From assembly GCA_012845835.1 (NCBI GenBank), contig JABAKD010000011.1, forward strand, positions 5,877,730-5,941,729: a DNA stretch of 64,000 nucleotides. The letters are read 5' to 3'. The position numbers and the translations under genes are program-made. The stretch is from Undaria pinnatifida (taxonomy: Eukaryota > Sar > Phaeophyceae > Laminariales > Alariaceae). The stretch's first letter is position 1. Each line of letters begins with the position of its first letter. Under the pieces are notes generated by a model. That model was not told the DNA's origin. It did no database searches and saw nothing but the letters and a program-made list of their open reading frames with translations. This document shows positions 1 through 11,000 of the stretch, one piece after another.

Positions 1-130
1 TTAAGTGGGGCGTTTGAACAAGAGGGATCGGGAGGGGTCAGGGGGCGGGGGGGACAACTCAATCTGAGCGCGGCAACTATAAATCCTTTAAGGGGACAAA
101 TCTGACGGTTGCATAAGGAATGCATCAGTT
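1..130 (+). repeat. Dispersed repeat family E, partial copy at window edge
   Basis: A G-rich stretch is followed by the motif AACTATAAATCCTTTAAGGG and a 'ctgacggtt' block. The same order is seen at 20480-20715, 44520-44580 and, reversed, at 61600-61830. The copy is cut by the window edge. No coding potential. Confidence 0.6.
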
Positions 131-285
131 TATATCACCTGCCTGGTATTATTCGAGCAGATTTGATGTTAGGTGTGGTATGCAAAACAATTTTTGGGTG
201 TGGTATTCAATGTGTGATAGTTTCGTGGTATGTTATTGTACATGGAGCGCAAGATGGAACATTTCTTTCAATCGATAGGTGTAAA

Positions 286-664
286 TGTCAAGGTATTAGT
301 GGGGTATTAGTCCGTTCGACCACACTTGCAAAAGGCTAAGTAATAGCTTACTCAAACTAAGTCTAGTAACACCCCCCCCCCCCCCTGAAACGGCGGGATA
401 GCAGGTCGGCCGGGATATACGGGCGGACCTGTCAATGTCCAAGCCGTTTCATTTCCTGGGGATACCGGGGAGACTATTTTTGGAGTTCGACATGAGGAAA
501 ATCTGAAAAAGTTTATTATGGTGGATGTGGGATTTGAACCCACGACCCAAAAAAAACATGGTCTGTCGACCACGCCATTTGTTAGGGTATTAGTGGGGTT
601 TAGTCCGTTTGACCACACTTGCAAAAGGTTAACCAATAACTTACCCAAACTAAGCCTTACAACA
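286..664 (-). mobile_element. TRIM element, copy 1 (terminal direct repeats, tRNA-like core)
   Basis: Two direct repeats of about 85 bp (286-371 and 580-664) flank a 208-bp interior. Read on the minus strand each repeat starts TG and ends CA, as LTRs do. A G-run purine tract lies directly inside the 3' repeat (plus-strand C-run 372-386). A TGG-initial putative primer-binding site lies two bases inside the 5' repeat. The interior holds a tRNA-like 3' half with a B-box (GGTTCAAATCC) and a terminal CCA. There is no ORF, so the copy is non-autonomous. I found no convincing target-site duplication. Confidence 0.75.
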
Positions 665-1326
665 TAACCATGTAGTTACCACGATTTTTTACCGAGCCGA
701 TGTGGGGCTCTGAGGTCGCTAATTACAAGACAGAGACACATATTAACAGAGAAAACTGAAAAATGGGAACGGAGCCTAAAATGAGAACGGACGGTTTTTT
801 TTATTGCAAAAACACAACGAGCGAGGTGATGTGGTCATGCAATGTCATCACCATTGAACTCGAGGGGGAGAGCTATATTACACCTGGTATATGATAAATA
901 TTCCACTATGTCGGCGTTAGGGTTAGGGTTCAAAAAGTCAACTCCATTTCAACCATATTGTCGGAGCCGGATCATGGTCTATACTCTATACAGCCCTCAA
1001 CCACACCGGAGGCGAGGGGTTATGCTAGAGGGTATGGTCATTTGTTGCTTGCCTCACAAGTCATTTGACCTTTGACCACGCATCTATTCTGAGACGGGCA
1101 GGGGGGGGGGGTGGGGTGTTCTAGTTTGTGGTGTCTCCAAAACCGCTAGTGAAGGGACCTAATGCTGCAGCATGCTGCAGTGCTGCCCACGCCGCTGACA
1201 CAGCAGAGCGTTGCAGTGATATTTTCAATTGGATATTTTAGTTTACATGTTACATCAAAATCAATATTGCTCGTTCGAAGCTCTCCCTACCGATATCAAA
1301 CGAAACCAAGGGTGTTGACATCATAT
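665..1326. other. Gene-free spacer
   Basis: No coding exon or complete mobile element is recognised here. It contains two TTAGGG units around 916-930, too few to be a telomeric tract, a G-run near 1100, and one degenerate copy of the ACCTGGTA motif near 881. Confidence 0.5.
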
Positions 1327-1333
1327 AGAAATG

Positions 1334-1636
1334 GTCACCCCGGTGGCGTATAAGGTTATCCTCTAGTGTGGTATAGGTCAGTTCCGTGAGTTCGGGCCCC
1401 GCCAAGTGCATACTCGTATGAATTCGTTGGGTCTTTTTCTTGTGCACAAATTGACTTGCGGAAAACGCGAGAGCGTGAGCTAGCAACACTCGATGAAAAA
1501 TCGACGAGCAGTGGGATTGCTGAACCCTATGCGCGATAAAAATTGAAGGCAACAGCCGGGGGGAAAAGGGGACGACACCTGTGACCACGGCTTGTCCAGA
1601 AGCTGGAAAGTAAAAGAGTGAGAAAAAGAAAAGAAA
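1334..1636 (+). mobile_element. tRNA-derived SINE, family 1, copy A
   Basis: The head resembles a tRNA: a GGTGGCGTATAAGG A-box-like block, then GAGTTCG plus C-rich sequence as a B-box. The body is shared with 22144-22437 (reverse) and 27321-27608. The 3' end is A-rich (aaaagaaaagaaa). AGAAATG occurs at 1327-1333 and again at 1637-1643, a plausible 7-bp target-site duplication. Confidence 0.75.
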
Positions 1637-1840
1637 AGAAATGAACATATCATCCCAGTTCGTTGATTCGGAAGAGCTTGAACTGCTGCGCAGCATGGCA
1701 AGAGCTATGTACGTGTAAAAAACTCACAGCCGACTTACTTGAAATAATTGTTACCTGGTATAAAATAACAGTACTGTAATCTTCTCAACAACTGCACGAC
1801 CTCGGTAGAGTTAGTAGCTCGACTTTTATGGTAAATACTA

Positions 1841-2117
1841 TGACGTAATGGGGCATTAGTCCGTTTGACCACTTGCAAAAGGTTAACCAATAGCTTAACC
1901 AAACTAAGCCTTATAACACTCTTCCCCCCTGAAACGGCGGGATACCAGGTCGGTCAGATATGCGGGCGGACCTGTCAATTATCCAAGCCGCTTCATTTCC
2001 TGGGTATACCGGGGAGACTATTTTTCAAGTCCGACATGGGGAAAGTCTGAAAAAGTTTGTTACGGTGGATGTTGGATTTGGGCCCATGACCCAACAAAAC
2101 CATGGTCTATGGAGCCT
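1841..2117 (-). mobile_element. TRIM element, copy 2 (truncated)
   Basis: One terminal repeat (about 1841-1918), the purine tract (plus-strand ctcttccccccct, 1919-1931) and the interior up to the tRNA-like CCA/T-arm region match the copies at 286-664 and 26617-27013. The second terminal repeat is missing and the B-box is mutated, so this is a decayed copy. Confidence 0.65.
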
Positions 2118-3318
2118 CTATAACAAAATGCTATGTATAGCTATATGATAAGATGTACATATCACATGTTTGGCTTTGTAGAGCTCTCAACGTGATCAGT
2201 GTGGCATCAGCAACTACTTTTTTCGTTTATTTACGAGCGGCTCATCGCGGCATTACAGATTGGGCGCGGGTCGTATGTCGACTTCTCGCCCGCACGATAA
2301 CTCTCGGGGAGTTTTCGCCGCCTTGTGTTGGCTGTGCTGCTTTTGAGTTTCTGGTTTCGATTTGTCTGCGCAACAGACAAACCAGAACCACCGAATTGCT
2401 GGTGGCTGGTGGCTCGTGGGCGGTGCGGTGTTCCTTGACATTGCGCACATGCTAATCGGATGCAAACCAGTCGTAGCTTCTGATGAGATTACATGATGGA
2501 TGGGCTCACCGTTATACCGTACGCGTAGGCCAATATTCTTTGTGTGTACGTGTACGTACGGGTACCAGGGAAGAAAATCATTTTATTCAACACACTAACG
2601 TGTTGCTGTTGTTGTTCTCACATTAACTCGCATAATCAAGTCCGTGGTCACAGGACAGGCTCCAGTCACTCTGGAGCATAACTTAGAGTGTGTTGTCCCC
2701 GAGAACGTACAACATAGATAAGCCATTTCATTCCACACTACATCCAAGTATTCTGGTCCCAAAAACGTGGGTGAACATGATCGAATATAATTTTCCTGTA
2801 AATTTCGATCTGCGGACCACCGCATGGCCTTCGGCCAATGATAGAGCGCAAAAACTACCCTCCAAAATACGCGCGGCCACATATATTGTTAGGTCTGCTG
2901 CATCTCCAGGACATTACATTGCGGTTGCATAATGCATCTATCTGGAGTCTGCTGCTACGAGTACTTACTACCTTGCACTGCTACACATGGTGCGCGTCTG
3001 GTCCTACTGGCCTACTATGTGCCCTCGGCAAGCTCTTATGATGGCTGCTGTACACGCTGCTACTGCAGTTTTCGCTGTTCACAACTATTAATTCGTGCTG
3101 TAAGCCTATTGGAAGTAATTGTAGAACACGAGGATACTACCATTTCCAACAGCCTGCTGCTACAATCAGTACGATTAACTACTTGGAATTATACCACCAC
3201 TAGCCTATACATTCAATAGTATACTGGTACAGAACAAAAGCTACTGATACATCGAGTACACCGTGTTGTGCAGCAGCAGTACGTGTGGCAGACAGCTGAA
3301 ACATTGGAGCAAAATCAC
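2118..3318. other. Spacer with a SINE 3' fragment (2598-2690)
   Basis: Positions 2598-2690 match 59684-59757 almost base for base (a TTG-type run followed by 'cacattaactcgcataatcaa'), probably the 3' end of a retroposon with an (AAC)n tail. The rest shows no recognisable gene. Further exons of the minus-strand gene starting at 3801 could lie here, but I could not identify one. Confidence 0.5.
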
Positions 3319-3801
3319 CTGCGTGTAAAGCTCCACATCGAAGTCATCCCCCAGCTCCTCAGTCACGTCTGTGCCGGCATCCGAAGCCGTGATATTGGAA
3401 GCATCAGTCAGAGGTACCACCAGGAGTCCCGGCGCAGACGAGGACGTCGACGACGCCTCCCCCAGGAGTCGGATATCCAACCCCTCGCAATCCGTTGCGG
3501 CTATCCTAAGGTCGGTCAGGGAGAGGAGGGAGCTGTTGTCTGCGGTGACGTCAAGCAGCATCAAGGTGCCGTTAACGGCGGAGCTATCGGCCGCAGCGAA
3601 AGACGCCGTACGGAGGACCGTGAAGTCTCCTGTTGTTGGTTCGGAGTCCATCTCGCTCTTCTCGATGGTCTCGATGTCGTCGGGAGGGCGTGTGAGCAGA
3701 ACGACGGTGGTGGTGATGGCCGCGGCTGCGATGAGCAGCGAGAGGAAGCCGCAGCACGCGACTTTCTTTCTGGGGTAGCCGCAGCATTGCTTTCCTTCCA
3801 T
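3319..3801 (-). CDS. Signal-anchor membrane protein, first exon (161 codons)
   Basis: The product is not recognised. The frame opens with MEGKQCCGYPRKKVACCGFL, a basic, Cys-rich cytosolic stub. A hydrophobic Leu/Ile/Ala/Val segment of about 20 residues follows (roughly residues 17-38), then an acidic, Ser/Thr-rich ectodomain with several N-x-S/T sequons. This fits a type II signal-anchor protein. I prefer the ATG at 3801 over the one nine codons upstream (3828). After codon 161 the minus strand reads CAG|GTGATT, a phase-0 donor at 3318/3317, so the gene should continue leftward; no second exon was found. The ectodomain stretch VNGTLMLLDVTADNSSLL weakly recalls LEA2-like folds, which is not enough to name it. 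It is transcribed divergently from the dynactin gene. Confidence 0.55.
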
Positions 3802-3829
3802 ATCTGCTATTATTAATAGAAGACGCACA

Positions 3830-3942
3830 CACGCCCGCTACTAGCTTCCTGTTGGTGATGGCGGTGGTGGTGGTTGGTGGTGGTGGTTTTGTCTTGGAAG
3901 GGTAGGAGCTGAAGCCGCTGCTGTTGCTGCTGCTGTTGCTGC

Positions 3943-3975
<33 letters not shown>

Positions 3976-5000
3976 TGCAGGAACAGGGAGTTACGCTGCC
4001 GGTGGTGGTGGTGGTGGTGGTGGTGGTGGTGGTGGTTCGTGCCGCGTTTTTTAACTTTTAAAGAATACAACGCAAGCAAAACAAAAGCAGCAGCTGTTGT
4101 TGTTGATATACGGGCCTCGAATCTCCTCCCTCCTTGTTGCGAGCCGCCGGTGGGACGCTGTGATGCTGTTGAGTCAAGGTATGTCTGTCCGATATAGATA
4201 TGGGGACGTGGGGTGATGTGGACGCCCCTCAGCCGACCAGCAAAGACAGATGAAATCGGGGCTTTGGGTTTATTTCCCGGCGGATCCGTGGTCGGGATAT
4301 GTGGGAAGATGCCACAGAGCAGTCCACCCGGTCCACCCGAAGTTTAATTCATAGAGTTTTCCTATTTGAATTGGAGTTGTCTGTACAGGTACGGAAACGA
4401 AGCGAAAATTTGAAATTTGAATTTTTTGGAACACAGCAGTACCTCGCGTGATTCAACGTATACGTATGCTATGTATCACATTTTCCGTGTACATTAGGAC
4501 CCTTTTATATTTGTATTAATGACTACACGGTTATTAAATTTAAGTCCATAGTTTGTACCCAATGCATTAGATTTTTTGCTGTGACTGCAGTGTAGTATGC
4601 TGTTCAACGGTTTTGTATGCTGTATGCTGTTCCATGTTCCATCCACACCAGTGCAGCAGTTATAGCTCAGCTCAGTACTCGTACTTTGATTCCGTGCAGC
4701 CCTCTAGCTTCTGCTATTTGGTCTACCGCTTGATGACACCCTCTCAACGTTGCGACGAGGATGGGGTCGCAGTGCTACCGAAAGGGAGGCTCAGCAAGCA
4801 AACAACAGACAGACCTACACCGGAACACTGCTGCATGACGCATGAGACATCTGGATCTTTACGACTGTTACGTTTTTCATTTTTCAGTATGGCCCCGGAT
4901 ATAGTAACGCCGCCGATTCCGCTGTGAAATCCATCGCATTCTGAATTCTGAGACCCAGCGCCCAGCGCGCTCAAAACTCAAAAAAACTGCTGCGACAGCC
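3830..5000. promoter_or_regulatory. Shared intergenic region between divergent genes
   Basis: The region separates the minus-strand start at 3801 from the dynactin start at 5001, so it must hold both promoters. No TATA box or other core element stands out clearly, and no repeat element is recognised apart from the microsatellites. The 60 bases before 5001 are C/A-rich and look like a short 5' UTR. Confidence 0.4.
3855..4037. repeat. GGT and CTG microsatellites
   Basis: (TGG)n at about 3858-3890 and 3998-4037, and (CTG)n at about 3918-3975. They lie just upstream of the minus-strand gene start, probably in its 5' UTR or promoter. Confidence 0.85.
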
Positions 5001-8000
5001 ATGGACGAGGTGCTCTATGGAGACTACAATGGCCACATGCGCCCACTGAGTCGCATGTACTTCTCGCTCGATAGCCGCTGCCTCGTGGCTGACCACCCCG
5101 AAAGCGTTCAGGAGGAGGTGGAATCTCACTTTTGTCCACACTGCAATGCGCTGTGCACGACACCCGAGGCGCAGTCGAACGGAAACAGGTGCGCCATGAT
5201 TCACGCGCTACGCAAGGCCAGGTTGTAGTCCTGGAAATTAAACAGGTAGCAAGCAGCAGCGGGCAAGCAACCGTGTGGACACAGTGACTGTCGCTGTGTC
5301 CTCACTGCTGCTTGCTACCTGTCTAATCTCCAGCAAAGTCTTGAGGTTTGTACTTGTAGCCTGCCTCCAGCCTCGACCGCTGTGTCTCCGACCGTCATTG
5401 TTCGACGTGCTAGTCACAACTGAACGAACTGCGTGTCACCCTCTTACGCCGCTGTACCACAGGTGCTCGTGCTTGCAGAAGGTAGAAGGGTAGAAGGAGG
5501 GCATGGCGTGCCCGCGGATGTTCAAAACTACTGAACGAAATGCGATTTGCCTGGTATCTCGTACTGCTATGTAACCACAGCACAACAGGTACTCTTGTAG
5601 GGAGTAGCTGCATAAGGAGGCGCATGGCATGGCCACACCCATCACAAGAACATCCGGCCAACGCAAATTACACGAGAACACCACCGCCCACGTTCTGCGT
5701 TGTTTTGTTGTTTTGCCATGCTATCCGCCCCGCCGCGCCTTGTCTTTGGACGTGTTGTTGCCTCACCCGCCCTGTTTCGACTTGCAACTACTGCACGAAC
5801 TGCGAGTTTTAGTTCTCTACTGCTGTATATACCTTGATATGCCACATGTATCCGTCGTGTAGAAGGGAGGAACGGCGCGGCCGCCCATCGTATAACATGA
5901 ACAGGGAAGAATGAGCATCCAACGAAAACACATTATGTTACACCGTACAAGGGTACCACCGCCCAGGTCCTCTGCTCGTGTTCTACATACTCGAGCATGC
6001 TATCATTCCCTCCTTGCGTTCCACTTGCGTCATCCGCACACCCTGCACTAGCATGTACAGCAGTATCAGTCTCGATATTCCCGTAGCGGGTGTTTTTTTT
6101 TCACATAAAACTGATACTTCCACCCGTCAACATCCAGCACAACCAGTATTCGTGCCGATGCCTCCTAGAGCAGAGGGAGATGAGCTCTGTGGTCAAGGCC
6201 ACTGTTTATTGCAAGGTTATGTTCTGTAGAGTTTGTGGATCCCGGGTAAGGGTATGGGAGTCTTACAGAACTTCCAGAAGTTTCGGGTACGGGTATGAAA
6301 GTGTTACACAACTTCCAGAAGTTCCGGGTATTGTGGCACGGGCGTACAGAACTCACAGAAGTTCCGGCCGGGTACGAAAGGTGCTGTACCCGTACCCCAG
6401 GTATTGTGGCACGGGGTATACAGAACTCACAGAAGTTCCGGGTACGGGTATGAATGTCCTACAGAACTAACAGAAGTTCGGATACGGGTATGAAAATCTT
6501 ACAGAACTTCCAGAAGTTCCGGGTATTGTGGCACGGGCGTACAGAACTTAAAGGCGTTTCGGGTACGGGTATGAATGCCCTACAGAACTTACAGAAGTTC
6601 CGGGAACGGGTAATACCCGGGTAAATGCACACCCCTCGGGGGGGAGTTCGATTTGAAGTGGAGGATTTAATCCAACATGCATGAATGGCATGTTCTCACT
6701 GGGCCAATGGCCCCGAGGCAATCTGTCGTAGCTTTGAGGGAATCATGAATTATCGGCAAAACCACCACCGAGAGGTGATACATATATCGTGAACCTCAAT
6801 GAGTGGCCACCGGGGCAACAGCCGCGCTCACGGCTATACTGCGCTGTGATCATGTCATAGCGTACCCCGTCTGTGGCGCTTCAAAACAAATAATGGCGGT
6901 CGCAAGCCCATATTTGCCACCACAGCTCGATAAGCCGAGTGCCGTGACAAAGAAGAAGCGCAAATACCGAAAACACAGAAGATACTTCTACATGTCGATG
7001 GTTGCTGCATCGCCGTCACGGCAGATCTATATATTATTCCGATCGGAAAAACACTGATGCGTGGTTTCCCGATAGGCGCCAATTTTTGTACCAGGTATGT
7101 TTGCACCAAATCGAATCGAATTCATGAGAAATGAATACTCCGGAGTATTTTTTATTCCAAAGTGTCTTTCGTGCCCACGGGTTCGAAACGAAAGAAACAT
7201 GGACAGGACCTACAGGTGCTACTATCATATACGATACGTACTGCTACTGCTGTACATTCGGTGTTCGGTTGGTTTTACTGACAAGATATGACATCAAAAT
7301 AGAGTGCATAATACACTCTTTGGGTTATTTAACCTGAATTAATACATGTGGACTCCCCGGGTATTGTAACAAAGGTATACCCACCCCGGGTATTGTTTGT
7401 GCGACAGTCTTACAGAAGTCACAGAAGTTCCGGGTTAGGGTATGGAGATCTTACAGAACTTACAGAAATTGCGGGTACGGTACGGAAGTGTTATAGAACT
7501 CACAGAAGTTCCGGGTATTGTGGCACGGGCATACATAACTCACAAACGTTATGAAAATGATATACCCGTACCCCGGGTGATTGTGGCACTGGCGTACAGA
7601 ACTTCCAGAAGTTCCGGGTACGGGTATGAATGTCATACAGAACTTCCAGAAGTTCCGGGTACGGGTATGAATGTCCTACAGAACTCACAGATTTTCTTGT
7701 ACCAGGGTAGGGTAATACCCGGGGTAAATACCCCGGGTATGGTTTGTGCGTACCCTACAGAACACGACCTTGGTTTATTGTACCCCGATGCAGGCCATAG
7801 ATCTTGATCTATACAAGATTCGCCAAACGTAAGATCTGTGTACACTGGATGTGGAGTCGAACGTTGGTCCTGACAATTTCCAAGATCGGAAAATCCGCTG
7901 AAAAAGGGTGTTTCGATCTCAGGCTGAGATCGGGGCAAGGTATTTCTTCTCAGGATGTTGTCTCGAGGTTAGGCCGCAAATTTGCCCCCGCGCGCACACA

Positions 8001-11000
8001 CGCACAGAACAGCAGTAATTCGCGAAGATGCGGCAGCCCCCTGGGCCATTTGCCGAGCGGCTGCCGCTTTACCCTCGCGCACCTCGATCGCCATGGTCTG
8101 TGGCGTGTTGTGGCGCTGCGGCGCGCTTGTGTGTGTTCCGGCTTTTCGAAATCGTATAACTCCTCTAAAAAATCCCAACGAATATAGTGAGCATTGCTGT
8201 TAGCTTCTGCATCTAGACTCTTTTTTTTTCCGTACACACTGTTTGGAACTCTTAAGTCGGCATCTTGATATTTAGGCGGCGAAACGAATGCCAGGAACAT
8301 CTGTGACCGGGATCGGGGTACCATACACAGTGGCCTCACAAACTACGACACAAGAGATACACATTGCAACAGAAAGGTGTTTTGGCCATGCAATGAACCG
8401 CAATGAAACACGCGGGCAAAAAAAAAATGCGGGCCAGCACACCAGACTATTTAAAAAAAAAAAATGAAAAACGTCACACTATTTGCAAAAAGGAGGAAAG
8501 AAAACAAACGATACTGCTGTAGTAAAAATATCAAGAAAAAAACAGGAAACAAAGAGGGAAACAGAGCGGCACGAGAAAAATTGCAAAAAACACAACAGCC
8601 AGCCACCAACTAACCAGCACACCACACTAATTTTTTATAAAAAAGAAAAAGCGACTATTTGCAACAACGAGAAAAAAAAGGTGAACAGAAGAAAGAAAGA
8701 GAGTAAGACATAAGGATACAAAAAAGGGAAAAACAATTGGAAACAAAGAGGGCACCAGGACGGCACGAGAAAAATGAAAAATAGCACAACAGCCAGCCAG
8801 AAACTGGCAACAAAGCAGACGAAGTCATCCAACCAATGTCGGGCGCAGCAACCATATTGGATTTCGAATGCTTTATTTTTCCCCATCCGCCGGAGGATAA
8901 AAAAAAAAAAAAAAAAAAAAAACTGACCCTACTCTGTAGAAGTAGGAGTCGCCAAGTAGGAGCATTGCCGCATGGTCGATCACCTGCGCACTGTTGCTGA
9001 CGACAGCAGTTGTAGTGCCCATACCGTCATCATCGCCCGCGTACCCAATCCAAAAACGAAGCTAAATAATACAGCCAGCAAAATCACAGCAACAAAGCAG
9101 GCAGCACCACCAAGCTGGCGTCTCGGCGTCGAGGCAACATCCAAACTGGGTTCCGAATGCAACTATTAATACTAGGAGGTTGGAAGCATTGCTGCCTGGT
9201 CTGTCCTCTACTTTAAGCGTGTCTTCGACGGCTGTGTCCACACCAACATCGTCGCCTCCATAGCCCCCAAGGGTATCCCACGGGGAGCAAGAAGGGCAAA
9301 GCAAAAAGGGATACCTGGTATAGTACACTTGTAAGTATGTGAAGGGGCGAAGAAAGGAACAACAGAGATGAAAGGGAACAGGGAAAAACCGGGTCGGGGT
9401 GATAGCAGCTGGCCCTTATTTTTGTTACTGGTTCGTTTTGGAATGGTTATTGGTTGCCATGTTCACGTGTCGATCATCGGAGAACACTCGTAAATACTAC
9501 CTGGTGCGCTCGTAAAGCAGCCCAGGTATCATACAGCGGCACGTTCTCGGTAGGTACTACAACAGTAGTAGAGGCGACTGCGGCGCGTGCATGCTGCCGT
9601 TGGATATGATAAACCACAGAACAAGCAAGCCCGACTGCATCCCCATTTGCCACGCTGCGTATCCCCAGCTTGACACACTACACTCCGTGTCCCTCCCACA
9701 ACGCAGATGCTTCCAGTGCTTGGCGTGCCCCTGCTGCGGCTGCGTCTTATCCCCGTCCCCAACCAGCCTGGAGGCCTTCTGCGCACTCCCCCCCCCGTCC
9801 TCCGCCTCCGCCTCCTCTCCTGCCGGCGGCGACGGGAGCAGCGCACCCGAGTACTCCTTGCAATGCCACTACTGTCAGTGGACCAGCGAAGCTTCCGGTC
9901 TAGTAGCTTCGGAACCAGCGGCCCTGATGGAAGCGGTGGCGGCGGGAGAGAAAGCGCGGGACAACGATTTGAAGGTCGTAGACGCGCTACTTGCAGGAAT
10001 GAAACGGATGGAAGATTTTCGGATGACTGGAGGAGGCGCTGGAGGCGGGGGGAAGGGGGGAAGGTCGCGTGCTGGGAGCGGCGTTGGCGGTGGCGGTGGA
10101 GGTGGTAGTGGCGGAGGCGGTGGCAGCAGCAGGGGTAGGGGGGCGGGAACGGAGAGCTGGTTGCCGGCGACTCCGGTGGATGCGACGGGGCCTTGGAAGG
10201 TGAAGAGCGTCGTTTCTGCAACTGCCGAGCGGACGTATTTACATGATAGGATATTGCCTTATGCCGCAGAGCAGGTGCGGCAGCACAGCAGTGCACTCCT
10301 GTTAGCACGAACGAAGCGAATTTTCTCATTTGCGCCGTTGCCCAAAAAAGCATGGGCTCGTTTCCAGCCTCGCGTGCCCAAATCTCTGTGTCCTGTCCGA
10401 CGACGGGAATCTCCCAATAAGAACAAACAGAGGAACAGTGGAGTTCGTATTTTGGAAACACACCATCCTGGGAAACACATTATTTCAGTTGGTCGCGGCG
10501 TCCTGCAATACTCCCGCACCGCCTCCGTCCGAGCCTGAGGTGCCATGGGCACGCTTCCCACCAAGGTACACAGTTGACGACAGTTACAAATACCAGTGCT
10601 TTTCACGGATCGAATCGCTTCTCACGGGTCGGACCCGGTCAGGGTGACCCAACCAGACCGTCCCGTGAGAATTGACCCCGTGAGATTTTGAATACCTCCC
10701 GACCCGACCCGACCTAACACGCTGACGTGTTAAAACCCTCCTGACCCGACCCGCCGGCCGGGTCATTACTCGAGAAAAGCCCTGCTAATATCCACCATAC
10801 GCGAGGTCCCAGCGAGAGCTACGTACATCAGGGGGACACGACGAAAAGAGAAAAATACACCACACACCCGGAAAGATGGAAATGAAAAACAAGCCGGAGG
10901 GTTGGGACAATTTGAAAAGTGGGATTTTTGTTTCCTTGCATTGTTTTTAGTTGGTCTTAGTATACCCCCCCACCTCCCTGTTTAGCTCTCGAAAAGAGCA

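Larger units (their letters stand above)
6212..7772. mobile_element. hAT-like non-autonomous transposon with 8-bp target duplication
   Basis: Terminal inverted repeats lie at 6212-6231 (CAAGGTTATGTTCTGTAGAG) and 7753-7772 (its complement with three mismatches). They are flanked by an identical 8-bp duplication, GTTTATTG, at 6204-6211 and 7773-7780. Both ends carry arrays of about 40-bp units (6232-6625 and 7380-7700). The central 0.7 kb has no transposase. The 8-bp duplication and CAAGG-type ends are typical of the hAT superfamily. Confidence 0.85.
5189..9706 (+). other. DCTN4 intron 1 (4518 bp, phase 2)
   Basis: The donor is AACAG|GTGCGC and the acceptor CGCAG|ATGC. Joining them rebuilds N-R-C-F-Q-C across the split Arg codon, as in other p62 proteins. 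The intron contains the hAT-like element at 6212-7772, an A-rich stretch (8420-8720), and a CCCCATCCGCCGGAGGATAA plus A-run (about 8882-8920) that resembles the 3' tail of SINE family 2. Confidence 0.8.

Noticed and set aside
916-930. Interstitial telomere repeat TTAGGGTTAGGG
   Set aside because: Only two units; expected occasionally by chance.
9529-10461. 310-codon minus-strand ORF opposite DCTN4 exon 2
   Set aside because: Low-complexity Arg/Pro shadow of the Gly-rich sense exon; no domain.
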